From contig NZ_NOKT01000030.1 in NCBI RefSeq assembly GCF_002237655.1, forward strand, positions 1-64,000: a stretch of DNA of 64,000 nucleotides. Direction: 5' to 3'. Shown here piece after piece: positions 40,081 to 48,851 of this stretch. The notes beneath the pieces are model-generated. The model worked only from the letters and a program-made list of their open reading frames with translations. It was not told the origin of the DNA and did not search any database. Origin of the DNA: Streptomyces sp. XY006. GTDB lineage: Bacteria > Actinomycetota > Actinomycetes > Streptomycetales > Streptomycetaceae. The position numbers and the translations under genes are program-made. Each line of letters opens with the position of its first letter. The stretch's first letter is position 1.

Positions 40081-41302
40081 CCAGGACGCGCAGGGACAGC
40101 CACAGCGCCACCACGGCCGGTACCAGCGCCGCCGGCACCGCCAGGAGCCCGAGCCGGGTGAACTCGCCGAGCTCCACCCGGTGCCCGTGCTGCTGCACGA
40201 TCCGCCGCCACAGCAGGGTCGCCAGCGATCCGGCATAGGTCAGGTTGGGGCCGATGTTCACGCCGAGCAGCACCGCCAGCACCGCACCGGGGCCGGACCC
40301 CGCGCTCAGCGGCAGCAGCACCAGCACCGCGGGCAGGTTGTTGATGAGGTTCGCCAGCACGGCGGCCAGGGCGGCCAGGCCCAGCAGGGCGAGCAGACCG
40401 TCACCGCCGGGCAGCACCCGCTGGAGGGCGTCGGCCAGCCCGTGGTCCACGACCGCGCGCACGACGACCCCGAGCGCGAGCACGAACGCCAGGAAGGCCG
40501 GTGCCGCGGACCGCACCACCGTCAGCGGCGTGGCCCGGCGCCGGAGCATCGCCCGCGCTGCCAGCACCAGCGCCCCGGCCAGGGCGGCCCACGCCGGTGA
40601 CATGCCGACGGCGGAGGCCACCGCGAACCCGGCCAGCGTGCAGCCGACCGTGACCAGCGCGAACAGCGGCAGCGGCTCGGGCGGTCCGGCCTCGTCGGGG
40701 GAGGGCGGCGGGGCGCTCAGCTCGTCGTCGAAGAACCGCCGGAACACCAGGTACTCGGCCGCGATCGCGACCAGCCAGGGCAGGGCCATCAGGGCCGCGA
40801 ACCGCGTGAAGCTGAGCCCGCTCGCCGCGAAGGCCAGCAGATTGGTCAGGTTGGACACCGGCAGCAGCAGCGAGGCGGTGTTCGACAGATGGGCGCAGGC
40901 GTACAGGTGCGGCCGGGCGCGCACGCCCATGCGGGTGGCGGTGGCGAGCACGACCGGTGTGAGCAGCACGACCGTGGCGTCCAGGCTGAGCACGGCCGTG
41001 ATGAGCGAGGCGAGGACGAACACCGCCGTCAGCAGCCGGGTGGGGCGCCCCGCGGCCCGGCGGGCCATCCACGCCCCGCAGGCGGTGAAGAGACCCTCGA
41101 CGTCGCAGAAGTGGGCGAGCACCAGCACGGCGGCCAGGAAGCCGACCACCGGGCCGAGCCGCTGGATCTCCTCCCAGGCGTGGGCGGGCGAGATGATTCC
41201 GACGGCGACCGCGAGCGCTGCGGCCGGCACCGCCAGCACGGCCTCGGGCAGCCCTTTCGGGCGGGCCACGGCCCACAGCAGCACGGCGGCCAGCAGCGTC
41301 AC
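40073..41302 (-). CDS. ArsB/SLC13-like membrane transporter
   Basis: A 409-residue integral membrane protein with about ten hydrophobic helices, in the ion-transporter superfamily that includes ArsB, NhaD and SLC13 permeases. Two internal halves each carry a re-entrant, Asn-rich motif: CAHLSNTASLLLPVSNLTNL and NLINNLPAVLVLLPLS plus NIGPNLTYAGSLATLLW. The latter is close to the ArsB/P-permease pattern. Arsenite efflux is possible, but no arsR or arsC is adjacent, so the substrate is open. GTG 41302 is the first standard start. An in-frame CTG at 41332 sits behind GGAGGAC and may be the true start, adding ten residues. Confidence 0.8.
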   Translation of the reverse strand: MTLLAAVLLWAVARPKGLPEAVLAVPAAALAVAVGIISPAHAWEEIQRLGPVVGFLAAVLVLAHFCDVEGLFTACGAWMARRAAGRPTRLLTAVFVLASLITAVLSLDATVVLLTPVVLATATRMGVRARPHLYACAHLSNTASLLLPVSNLTNLLAFAASGLSFTRFAALMALPWLVAIAAEYLVFRRFFDDELSAPPPSPDEAGPPEPLPLFALVTVGCTLAGFAVASAVGMSPAWAALAGALVLAARAMLRRRATPLTVVRSAAPAFLAFVLALGVVVRAVVDHGLADALQRVLPGGDGLLALLGLAALAAVLANLINNLPAVLVLLPLSAGSGPGAVLAVLLGVNIGPNLTYAGSLATLLWRRIVQQHGHRVELGEFTRLGLLAVPAALVPAVVALWLSLRVLGV

Positions 41303-41458
41303 GGACAGGACTTCGGCGAGCGGGGTGTGCAGGGGAGTCCTCCGGAACGCGAACAGATGGTGCCCGCCGAGGGAACCAGGTGAAGGTAAGAGAGCCGTAA
41401 TGAACGCTCGGGCGCCGCGGGAGCGGTCCGGGGGGCCGGGCGTCGCCGGCCGGAGCGG

Positions 41459-43843
41459 TCAGATGTCGTCGAGCAGCGCCAGCTCCGCCCAGATCGTCTT
41501 GCCCTCGGCGGTGTGCCTGCTGCCCCAGCGCTGGGTCAGCTGGGCGACGAGGAGCAGACCGCGGCCGCCCTCGTCCCAGGTCTTGGCCCGCCGCAGGTGC
41601 GGTGCCGTGTGGTTGGTGTCGGAGACCTCGCAGATCAGCGTGGACGCGTCGTGGATCAGCCGGAGCCGGATGGGCGGGGCGCCGTAGCGGATGGCGTTGG
41701 TGACCAGCTCGCTGACCACCAGCTCGGCCGTGAACGTGGCCTCCAGGAGGTCCCAGCGTTCGAGCTGGTCGACGACCTGCTTGCGGATGGGCGCGACCAG
41801 CGCCGGGTCGGCGGGGATGTCCCAGGTCGCCACCTGGGAGGAGGGCAGGCCGCGGGTGCGGGCCAGCAGCAGGGCGACGTCGTCGGCGGAGCCGCCCGGC
41901 GGGAGCAGGGCGTGCAGCACCCGGTCGCAGGTCTCGTCCAGGGAGTCGGTGGGCGCCGACAGGGCCTCGCGGAGCATCCGCTGGCTCGCGTCGACGTCCC
42001 GTTCGCGGCTGGCGAGCAGCCCGTCCGTGTGGAACGCCAGGACGCTGCCCTCCCGCAGGTCGACCTCGGTGCTTTCGAACGGCAGCCCGCCGACCCCGAG
42101 CGGCGGTCCCGAGGGCAGGTCGAGCTGCCGGGCCGGACCGTCCGGCGGTGCCAGCAGGGGCTGCGGGTGCCCGGCCCGGGCCAGCGTGCAGCGCCGGGAC
42201 ACCGGGTCGTAGACCGCGTACAGGCAGGTCGCGCCCACCTCGCCGGTGCCCGCGTCGCTGCCGGACTCCTGGGAGAGCCGGACGACCAGGTCGTCGAGGT
42301 GGGTGAGCAGCTCGTCGGGGGCCAGGTCGATGTCGGCGAGGGTGCGGACGGCCGTGCGCAGCCGGCCCATGGTGGCCGAGGCCTGGATGCCGTGGCCGAC
42401 GACGTCCCCGACGACCATGGCGACCCGCATCCCCGACAGCGGGATCACGTCGAACCAGTCGCCGCCCACGCCGGAGCGGGTGGCGGGCAGGTAGCGGGAG
42501 GCCGCCTCCACCGCCGCCGTGCGGGGCAGGGTCCGGGGCAGCAGGCTGCGCTGGAGGGTGAGGGTGGTCTCGCGCTCGCGGGAGTAGCGGCGGGCGTTGT
42601 CGATGCAGACGGCGGCGCGGGCCGTGACCTCCTCGGCCAGCAGCACGTCGTCGTCGGTGAACGCCTCCGGCCGCCGGAACCGGGTGAAGACGGCGACGCC
42701 GAGGGTGGCGCCCCGGGCCTGCAGCGGGACGGACATCGTGGAGTGGATGCCGTACTCGCGGACCCGGCGGAAGCGGACCGGGTCCCAGGCGAGCCACCGC
42801 TCCAGGTCGGCGGAGGAGCCGGAGGCCACGACCGTGTGGCCCGCCACCAGGGAGGCGGCCTGCGGAGAGCTCTCGGGGTAGACGTCCACCTGGCCCGGCT
42901 TGGCGACGGCCTCCGGACTGCCCGGGTTGACCGACCGGTGGGCCGCCCGGCGCAGGTTCACCGGCGGCGCCGGCGGTCCGGCGGGCTCGCCGCTCTGGCC
43001 CGGTGGGTCGAGCAGGTCGACGCTGACGAAGTCGGCCAGCGCCGGGACGCACACGTCCGCCAGCTCCTGGGCCGTACGCGTGACGTCGAGGGTGGTGCCG
43101 ATGCGCACGCTCGCCTCGTTGACCAGCTGCAGCCGCTCCCGTGCCCGGTACTGGTCGGAGAAGTCGTGGGCGGTCACGCACACGCCCCGCACCCGCCCCG
43201 CGTCGTCGGTGAGCGGGGCCATCCGGGCCAGCCAGGCGTGCGGCCCCCGGTCCTCGCCGGTGGCCTTCATGTACGTCTGCATGTCCTGCCGCCGGCCGGT
43301 CCCCAGCACCCGGCGCAGGTGCTCCTCCAGGTCCCGGTTCTGCTGCCGGCTGCCGATGTCGGTGGGGCGCAGTCCCCGCAGGCGGCCGGCCGGCAGCCCG
43401 AGCAGGTCCGCCATGGCGTCGTTGACGCCGTGCAGGCGCAACTGCTCGTCGAAGATCATCATGGCGCAGGGTGACTGCGTCAGGGCCGCTCGCAGCAGCG
43501 GGTCGTCCGGGACGTCCCGGTCCGGCATCGCGGGCGGGGCCACGGCGAGCCAGTCGGTGGTGTCCGGGCCGTCGGGGGGCCGGCGGTGGGCGAGCACCCA
43601 CACGGGCACCGTGCGGCCGTCGCGGTGGCGCAGGCTGAGCGTGCCGCTCCAGCGGGCGTCGACGGGCGTGGGCGGCGGGTCCGCCCCGTCGGCCAGCAGC
43701 CCCGCGGCCGGGCGGCCCACGACCTCGTCGGCCGTGTGTCCCAGCAGGCGGCGGGCGCCCTCGCTCCACTCGGTGAGCGTGCCGTCGGCGGCGATGACGA
43801 CACGGGCTGCCACGCCATCGTCGAACGGCTCGTCCGGGCTCAT
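41459..43843 (-). CDS. PAS-PAS-GAF-SpoIIE phosphatase-RsbW kinase-like protein
   Basis: A 794-residue cytoplasmic signalling protein. Two PAS-like segments come first (about 10-100 and 120-250, including LTEWSEGARRLLGHTADEVV and LHGVNDAMADLLGLPAG). A GAF domain follows (about 265-425), then a PP2C/SpoIIE phosphatase (about 445-660) with metal-site Asp in GVGGDWFDVIPLSG, VVGDVVGHGIQASATMGRLR and FHTDGLLASRE. The last 130 residues are an RsbW-type ATPase with the N box ELVSELVTNAIRYGAP-like text and GGRGLLLVAQLTQRWG. The same protein can thus dephosphorylate and phosphorylate STAS antagonists and control a sigma factor. A STAS protein is encoded at 15331-15762. The ATG at 43843 is used. Confidence 0.9.
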   Translation of the reverse strand: MSPDEPFDDGVAARVVIAADGTLTEWSEGARRLLGHTADEVVGRPAAGLLADGADPPPTPVDARWSGTLSLRHRDGRTVPVWVLAHRRPPDGPDTTDWLAVAPPAMPDRDVPDDPLLRAALTQSPCAMMIFDEQLRLHGVNDAMADLLGLPAGRLRGLRPTDIGSRQQNRDLEEHLRRVLGTGRRQDMQTYMKATGEDRGPHAWLARMAPLTDDAGRVRGVCVTAHDFSDQYRARERLQLVNEASVRIGTTLDVTRTAQELADVCVPALADFVSVDLLDPPGQSGEPAGPPAPPVNLRRAAHRSVNPGSPEAVAKPGQVDVYPESSPQAASLVAGHTVVASGSSADLERWLAWDPVRFRRVREYGIHSTMSVPLQARGATLGVAVFTRFRRPEAFTDDDVLLAEEVTARAAVCIDNARRYSRERETTLTLQRSLLPRTLPRTAAVEAASRYLPATRSGVGGDWFDVIPLSGMRVAMVVGDVVGHGIQASATMGRLRTAVRTLADIDLAPDELLTHLDDLVVRLSQESGSDAGTGEVGATCLYAVYDPVSRRCTLARAGHPQPLLAPPDGPARQLDLPSGPPLGVGGLPFESTEVDLREGSVLAFHTDGLLASRERDVDASQRMLREALSAPTDSLDETCDRVLHALLPPGGSADDVALLLARTRGLPSSQVATWDIPADPALVAPIRKQVVDQLERWDLLEATFTAELVVSELVTNAIRYGAPPIRLRLIHDASTLICEVSDTNHTAPHLRRAKTWDEGGRGLLLVAQLTQRWGSRHTAEGKTIWAELALLDDI

Positions 43844-43995
43844 CGTCGCCACTCCATACGGACACTCACAGTAAACAGGGAGGTCACTTGAGTTCCAGAC
43901 TAGTCCGTAGACGCCCGGCGTGGACGGGTAACCCCGGTGCGGCCCTCGACGGCCGGCCCGGACACCATGGTCAACGTGACCGGGCCGATGCGCTG

Positions 43996-44095
43996 TCAGC
44001 CGATGTCGAGGCTGTCGAAGTCGTACGTCGCGCAGTCCGGGAAGCCGTGGATCCTGCCGTCTCGCACGTGAACAGGTGGAAGACGGGTTCCGCTT
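43996..44095 (-). pseudogene. C-terminal fragment of an NTF2/SnoaL-like protein
   Basis: The reverse strand ends HVRDGRIHGFPDCATYDFDS-LDIG at a stop (43996-43998), which has the look of the last strands of a SnoaL/NTF2-like protein. Just upstream EPVFHLF is readable only in another frame, so the remnant is both truncated and frameshifted. No start is present. Confidence 0.5.
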
Positions 44096-44274
44096 GCCGG
44101 CCGGCGGCACGTCCCGCTTCACCCGTCAGGGGGCGAGCGGGCCCGCGACAAGGCCGTACGTGCCAGGCGCCTGCCCGGCGAGGGTGGCGCGAGTCGCCGT
44201 CCGCTGAAAGCCGGTCACGTCCGGACCGTTGACGGCGCGTCACATCTGCCACAACCATGGCCTGCGTCCGCATC

Positions 44275-44288
44275 TGGGAGCGCTCCCA
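44275..44288. promoter_or_regulatory. CebR-type operator of the cellulase gene
   Basis: TGGGAGCGCTCCCA is a perfect 14-base palindrome identical to the known Streptomyces CebR box, where the LacI-family repressor CebR blocks cellulase and cellobiose-uptake genes until cello-oligosaccharides appear. It lies 40-53 bases upstream of the GH9 start. Confidence 0.88.
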
Positions 44289-44327
44289 TAACCGAGCGCC
44301 ACCCGCACCTCCCAGAGGAGCCCAGAC

Positions 44328-46571
44328 GTGAAACGACGCAGAACCGCCCTGCTGTCCCTGACGGCCCTGCTGGCGACCGCGCTCACCGCGCTGCCCTCCG
44401 CACCGGCCGGAGCCGAGGAGGTCGAGCAGGTCAGGAACGGCACCTTCGACACCACCACCGATCCGTGGTGGACGACCAGCAACGTCACCGCCGGTCTGTC
44501 CGACGGCCGGCTCTGCGCCGACGTCCCCGGCGGCACCACCAACCGCTGGGACGCCGCCGTCGGGCAGAACGACATCACCCTCGTGAAGGGGGAGTCGTAC
44601 CGCTTCTCCTTCCAGGCCACCGGCAGCCCCGCCGGGCACGTGGTGCGCGCGATCGTCGGCCTGTCGGTGGCGCCCTACGACACCTACCACGAGGTGACGC
44701 CGCAACTCAGCGTCTCCGGCGACACCTACTCGTACACCTTCACCTCGCCCGTCGACACCGCCCAGGGCCAGGTCGGCTTCCAGCTCGGCGGCAGCGCGGA
44801 CCCGTGGCGCTTCTGCATGGACGACGTGTCGCTGCTGGGCGGGGTGACGCCGGAGCCGTACGAGCCGGACACCGGGCCGCGCGTGCGCGTCAACCAGGTC
44901 GCCTACCTGCCCGCCGGACCGAAGAACGCCACCCTCGTCACCGACGCCACGACGGAACTGCCCTGGCAGCTGAGGAACTCCGCGGGCACGGTCGTCGCCC
45001 GGGGCACGACCGTGCCCCGCGGCGTCGACGCCTCCTCCGGGCAGAACGTGCACTCCGTCGACTTCGGCGCCTACCGCAAGAAGGGCTCCGGCTTCACGCT
45101 CGTCGCCGACGGCGAGACCAGCCGCCCCTTCGACATCGGCGCGAGCGCCTACGAGCGGCTGCGGCTGGACTCGGCGAAGTACTACTACACGCAGCGCAGC
45201 GGCATCGCGATACGCGACGACCTGCGGCCCGGCTACGGACGCCCGGCCGGTCACGTCGGCGTGGCACCCAACCAGGGCGACACGGCCGTGCCCTGCCAGC
45301 CCGGCGTCTGCGACTACACCCTCGACGTCAGCGGCGGCTGGTACGACGCCGGTGACCACGGCAAGTACGTCGTCAACGGCGGCATCTCCACCTGGGAACT
45401 GCTCAGCACCTACGAACGCGCCCTGCACGCCCGCACCGGCGACGCCGGCGCGCTCGGCGACGGCAGCCTCGCCATCCCCGAGAGCGGCAACAAGGTGCCC
45501 GACCTCCTCGACGAGGCCCGCTGGGAACTGGAGTTCCTGCTGAGGATGCAGGTGCCCGACGGGAAGCCGCTGGCCGGCATGGCCCACCACAAGATGCACG
45601 ACGAGCAGTGGACCGGCCTGCCGCTGATGCCCCACGACGATCCGCAGAAGCGTGAGCTGCACCCGCCGTCCACGGCCGCGACCCTCAACCTGGCCGCCAC
45701 GGCCGCGCAGGCGGCCCGGCTGTACCGGCCCCACGACAAGGAGTTCGCCGGCCGGGCGCTGGCCGCCGCGCGCAAGGCCTGGGCGGCGGCCCTCGCCCAC
45801 CCCGGCCGTCTCGCCTCCGAGAGCGACGGCATCGGCGGCGGCGCCTACGCCGACAGCGACGTGTCCGACGACTTCTACTGGGCGGCGGCCGAGCTGTATC
45901 TCTCCACGGGGGAGCGGCAGTTCGAGGACCATCTGCTGAAGTCCCCGGTCCACACGGCCGACCTCTTCAAGCCCATCGGCTTCGACTGGGCCCGCACCGG
46001 CGCGGCCGGCCGCCTCGACCTGGCCACGGTGCCCAGCAGGCTGCCCGGCCGGGACAAGGTGCGCCAGTCCGTGATCAAGGGCGCCGACCGGTACCTGGCC
46101 ACCCTGAAGGCACACCCCTACGGCATGCCGTACGCCCCCGAGGGGGACAAGTACGACTGGGGCTCCAGCCACCAGATCCTCAACAACGCCGTCGTCCTCG
46201 CCACCGCGTACGACCTCACCGGCGCCTCGAAGTACCGTGACGGCGCGCTGCAGAGCATGGACTACATCCTGGGCCGCAACGCGCTCAACATCTCCTACGT
46301 CACCGGCTACGGAGAGGTCAGCGCCCAGAACCAGCACAGTCGCTGGTACGCCCGCCAGCTCGACCCGAACCAGCCCAACCCGCCGCGGGGGACCCTCGCG
46401 GGCGGGCCGAACTCGAGCATCCAGGACCCCTACGCCCAGAGCAAGCTGCAGGGCTGCGTCGGCCAGTTCTGCTACATCGACGACATCCAGTCCTGGTCGA
46501 CCAACGAGCACACGATCAACTGGAACGCCGCCCTGACCCGCATGGCCTCCTTCGTGGCCGACCAGGGCTAG
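44328..46571 (+). CDS. Secreted family 9 glycoside hydrolase (cellulase)
   Basis: A 747-residue secreted cellulase. A signal peptide (about 1-29, MKRRRTALLSLTALLATALT, cleavage near APAGAEE) leads to a CBM4-type carbohydrate-binding module (about 32-175, NGTFDTTTDPWWTTSN), an Ig-like CelD_N module (about 185-275, VRVNQVAYLPAGPKNATLV) and a GH9 catalytic barrel (about 280-745). Catalytic signatures are GGWYDAGDHGKYVVNGG with the nucleophile Asp pair, DWGSSHQILNNAVVL, the His in QNQHSRWYAR, and Glu in SWSTNEHTINWNAAL. The order CBM4-Ig-GH9 is that of theme-D endo/exoglucanases. GTG 44328 follows AGAGGAG. A CebR box controls it, and a strong terminator ends it. Confidence 0.95.
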   Translation: MKRRRTALLSLTALLATALTALPSAPAGAEEVEQVRNGTFDTTTDPWWTTSNVTAGLSDGRLCADVPGGTTNRWDAAVGQNDITLVKGESYRFSFQATGSPAGHVVRAIVGLSVAPYDTYHEVTPQLSVSGDTYSYTFTSPVDTAQGQVGFQLGGSADPWRFCMDDVSLLGGVTPEPYEPDTGPRVRVNQVAYLPAGPKNATLVTDATTELPWQLRNSAGTVVARGTTVPRGVDASSGQNVHSVDFGAYRKKGSGFTLVADGETSRPFDIGASAYERLRLDSAKYYYTQRSGIAIRDDLRPGYGRPAGHVGVAPNQGDTAVPCQPGVCDYTLDVSGGWYDAGDHGKYVVNGGISTWELLSTYERALHARTGDAGALGDGSLAIPESGNKVPDLLDEARWELEFLLRMQVPDGKPLAGMAHHKMHDEQWTGLPLMPHDDPQKRELHPPSTAATLNLAATAAQAARLYRPHDKEFAGRALAAARKAWAAALAHPGRLASESDGIGGGAYADSDVSDDFYWAAAELYLSTGERQFEDHLLKSPVHTADLFKPIGFDWARTGAAGRLDLATVPSRLPGRDKVRQSVIKGADRYLATLKAHPYGMPYAPEGDKYDWGSSHQILNNAVVLATAYDLTGASKYRDGALQSMDYILGRNALNISYVTGYGEVSAQNQHSRWYARQLDPNQPNPPRGTLAGGPNSSIQDPYAQSKLQGCVGQFCYIDDIQSWSTNEHTINWNAALTRMASFVADQG

Positions 46572-46586
46572 CCCCGCACCACCGCC

Positions 46587-46626
46587 GGTACCGGGGGCGT
46601 CCGCACGACAGGACGCCCCCGGTACC
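46587..46626 (+). terminator. Strong terminator after the cellulase gene
   Basis: A perfect 16-base-pair stem (GGTACCGGGGGCGTCC with GGACGCCCCCGGTACC) has an 8-base loop, 16 bases after the stop. Confidence 0.88.
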
Positions 46627-46644
46627 CGCGCGTAGCCTGGTGCC

Positions 46645-47436
46645 ATGCACGCCGTGCGGGTCGACGGCATCGAGGTCGTGTACGACCGGGTGGGCCAGGG
46701 CCCGCCCCTCGTGCTCGCGCACGGCGTCACGACCGACGCCCGCCTCTTCGGCGGACAGCTGCGGGACCTGGCCGACGAGTTCACCGTCGTCGCCTGGGAC
46801 GAACCGGGCGCCGGCCGCTCCTCCGACGTACCGCCCGGCTTCGCCCTGGCCGACTACGCCCGCTGCCTGGCGGCGGTCGTGGAGGACGTGGGCCTGGGCC
46901 CCGCCCACGTGCTCGGCCTGTCCTGGGGCGGGACCGTGGTGCTGGAGCTGTACCGGCTCCATCCCGGACTGGTGCGGACGCTGCTCCTGGTCGACACCTA
47001 CGCCGGCTGGAAGGGGTCCCTGCCCGCGGCGGAGGTGCGGGCCCGGGTCGAGGGGGCCGAGCGGATGCTCGCCGTCCCGCCGGCGGAGTTCGCGCCGACC
47101 ATGCCCGGCCTGTTCGCCGGGGCGCCACCCGCCGACGCCGTACGCCTGCTCTCGGTGATGTCCGCCGACACGCGGCCCGGCAGCCTGCGCGCCGAACTCA
47201 CGGTGATGGCCGAGGCGGACCTCAGCGACCTGCTGCCCGGGATCGCGGTGCCGACGCTGCTGCTGTGGGGCGAACTCGACCGCCGCTCCCCGGTGGACCC
47301 CGTCGCCCGCTCCTTCCTCGCAGCGATCCCCGAGGCCACGCTGGTCGTGCTGCCCGGCGTCGGACACCTCAGCAACGTCGAGGCCCCCGAGCCGTTCAAC
47401 CGGACCGTCCGGGAGTTCTGCCGCGCCCACTCCTGA
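46645..47436 (+). CDS. Alpha/beta hydrolase
   Basis: A 263-residue alpha/beta-hydrolase-fold enzyme. The oxyanion region reads LVLAHGVTTDARLF, the nucleophile elbow is LGLSWGGTVVLE with Ser near residue 95, the acid Asp is in LWGELDRRSPVDP, and the catalytic His is in PGVGHLSNVEAPEPF. No lid insertion or signal peptide is seen. The substrate is unknown; relatives include esterases, 3-oxoadipate enol-lactonases and haloperoxidases. The ATG at 46645 begins 18 bases after the cellulase terminator. It converges on the ECF41 gene. Confidence 0.88.
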   Translation: MHAVRVDGIEVVYDRVGQGPPLVLAHGVTTDARLFGGQLRDLADEFTVVAWDEPGAGRSSDVPPGFALADYARCLAAVVEDVGLGPAHVLGLSWGGTVVLELYRLHPGLVRTLLLVDTYAGWKGSLPAAEVRARVEGAERMLAVPPAEFAPTMPGLFAGAPPADAVRLLSVMSADTRPGSLRAELTVMAEADLSDLLPGIAVPTLLLWGELDRRSPVDPVARSFLAAIPEATLVVLPGVGHLSNVEAPEPFNRTVREFCRAHS

Positions 47437-47447
47437 CGACGAGCTCC

Positions 47448-47466
47448 CCGGGCCGTCCCTGCCCGG
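47448..47466. terminator. Hairpin between convergent hydrolase and sigma genes
   Basis: CCGGGC-CGTCCCT-GCCCGG forms a 6-base-pair stem between the two stop codons. Confidence 0.45.
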
Positions 47467-47481
47467 CCGGCGGTCCCGCGC

Positions 47482-48414
47482 TCACGCCGCCTCCCGGGGC
47501 AGGTGGGCCAGCTTGTCCGGGTTGGCCACGACGTAGATGCCGCGCACCCGGTCGCCCTCCGGGGTGAGGTCCAGGACCAGGACGGCGAAGGGCGCGTCGC
47601 CGTCGAACAGCACCGCCGCGTCGTCGCCGTTGACGCGCCGGTAGCGCCACACGGGACGGTCCGGGCCGCCCCGGCCGGAGGTGAGCAGCCGGGTCACCTT
47701 GTCCCGGCCGTGCACCGGGCGCAGACCCGCCCGCCGGCGCTTGCCGCCGGCGTCGGTCCACGCCGTGACGTCCGGCGCGAGGACCTCCATCAGCTCGGCG
47801 ATGTCCCCGCCGAGCGCCGCCCGCACGAACCGCTCGGTCGCCTCCCGGCGCACCCGCGGATGCGCCTGGTAGCGCGGCCGGCGCGCGTGCACGTGCTCGC
47901 GGGCCCGGTGCGCCAGCTGCCGCACGGCGGCGGGGGAGCGGTCGATGATCCCGGCGATCTCGGCGTGCGGGTATCCGAACACCTCGCCCAGCACGAACAC
48001 CGCCCGCTCCAGCGGTGTCAGCGACTCCAGGACCACCAGCATCGCCAGCGACACCGCCTCGCCGCGCAGGGCCGGGCCGTCGGCCGTGCCGGCGTCCTCG
48101 TCGGCGACCAGCGGCTCGGGCAGCCACGGGCCGACGTACGTCTCCCGCCGCCGGCTGACCGCGGCCCGGCGGCGCAGCGCGTGGTTGACCGCCACCCGGA
48201 CGAGATAGGCGCGGGGGTTGTCGACAGCGGACAGGTCGGCGCCGCCGCCGCGGGACGTCCAGGACAGCCACGTCTCCTGCAGGACGTCCTCGGTGTCGGC
48301 GACACTGCCGAGCATGTTGTAGACGACGCCGAACAGCAGCTCGCGATGGTCGACGAACACCCCGGTCGCCTCGTCGAGCGGGGCGTCGGTGCCCGGTGCG
48401 GAGATATCGGTCAT
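47482..48414 (-). CDS. ECF41-group sigma factor with C-terminal SnoaL-like domain
   Basis: A 310-residue extracytoplasmic-function sigma factor. Region 2 lies at about 15-85 (FGVVYNMLGSVADTEDVLQE, TWLSWTSRG) and region 4 at about 125-180 (LTPLERAVFVLGEVFGYPHA, EIAGIIDRSPAAVRQLAHRA). An extra C-terminal NTF2/SnoaL-like domain (about 190-305) ends NPDKLAHLPREAA, the hallmark of ECF41. In that group the C-terminal domain, not a separate anti-sigma, adjusts activity, and the usual genomic partner is a carboxymuconolactone decarboxylase or oxidoreductase gene. None is adjacent here. The ATG at 48414 follows GGGAGGGCCAGGC. Confidence 0.9.
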   Translation of the reverse strand: MTDISAPGTDAPLDEATGVFVDHRELLFGVVYNMLGSVADTEDVLQETWLSWTSRGGGADLSAVDNPRAYLVRVAVNHALRRRAAVSRRRETYVGPWLPEPLVADEDAGTADGPALRGEAVSLAMLVVLESLTPLERAVFVLGEVFGYPHAEIAGIIDRSPAAVRQLAHRAREHVHARRPRYQAHPRVRREATERFVRAALGGDIAELMEVLAPDVTAWTDAGGKRRRAGLRPVHGRDKVTRLLTSGRGGPDRPVWRYRRVNGDDAAVLFDGDAPFAVLVLDLTPEGDRVRGIYVVANPDKLAHLPREAA

Positions 48415-48560
48415 GCCTGGCCCTCCCGTGGACGCGCTCACCACTATGAGCCGGACAGGGCCCCGGAATGTGACATCGCACCGCCCGGATGTGACCCACC
48501 TCTCAGCCACGAGGCGGGCGGGACCCCTCGGTGGTACCTCCCCGTACCTGCCGTGACCTG

Positions 48561-48584
48561 GGGGTATTTACTGGTCAGTACCCC
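48561..48584. promoter_or_regulatory. Operator of the toxin-antitoxin pair
   Basis: TACTG-GT-CAGTA (48569-48580) is a perfect palindrome nested between GGGGTA (48561) and TACCCC (48579). It lies 19-42 bases upstream of the antitoxin start, as expected for an autoregulated module. Confidence 0.6.
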
Positions 48585-48602
48585 GGGCGCTACCGTGAAG
48601 GC

Positions 48603-48848
48603 ATGCCAGCTCTCAACGTCGAGTTCAGCGACCGCGAACTTGAGGACCTGCGGCAGATCGCCAAGGAGCGCGGTACGTCCATGAAGGCGCTCGTGCGGGA
48701 GGCGGCCGCCGCCGACATAGCCCGCCACCGGGCGCTGCAGGAGGGCGCGGAGGCCTTCCGGCGGTTCTTCGCGACCCACGCCGACGAGTTCGCCGCCGCC
48801 TTCCCCGACGACGAACCGCCCACCAAGGGCGAGGGGCGGGCCGCCTGA
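48603..48848 (+). CDS. Ribbon-helix-helix antitoxin
   Basis: An 81-residue protein. The first 45 residues match a ribbon-helix-helix DNA-binding unit: a strand MPALNVEFSDRELEDLRQIA, then the helix of GTSMKALVREAAAADIARHR. The rest is an acidic helical tail (EGAEAFRRFFATHADEF) that would wrap the toxin. The ATG at 48603 gives the RHH strand directly at the N-terminus. The toxin gene starts 3 bases after its stop, so the two are translationally linked. Confidence 0.78.
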   Translation: MPALNVEFSDRELEDLRQIAKERGTSMKALVREAAAADIARHRALQEGAEAFRRFFATHADEFAAAFPDDEPPTKGEGRAA

Positions 48849-48851
48849 CCG

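Larger units (their letters stand above)
43844..44327. other. 484-base gap with a gene fragment and the cellulase promoter
   Basis: The gap carries the SpoIIE promoter side, an NTF2-like C-terminal fragment (43996-44095), and near the cellulase a CebR-type operator. No complete gene is seen. Confidence 0.6.

Noticed and set aside
40401..43865. 1154-codon reverse-strand open frame
   Set aside because: It runs in the wrong frame through the SpoIIE and transporter genes and is almost pure Arg/Pro/Gly/Ala. The recognisable domains are all in the other frame.
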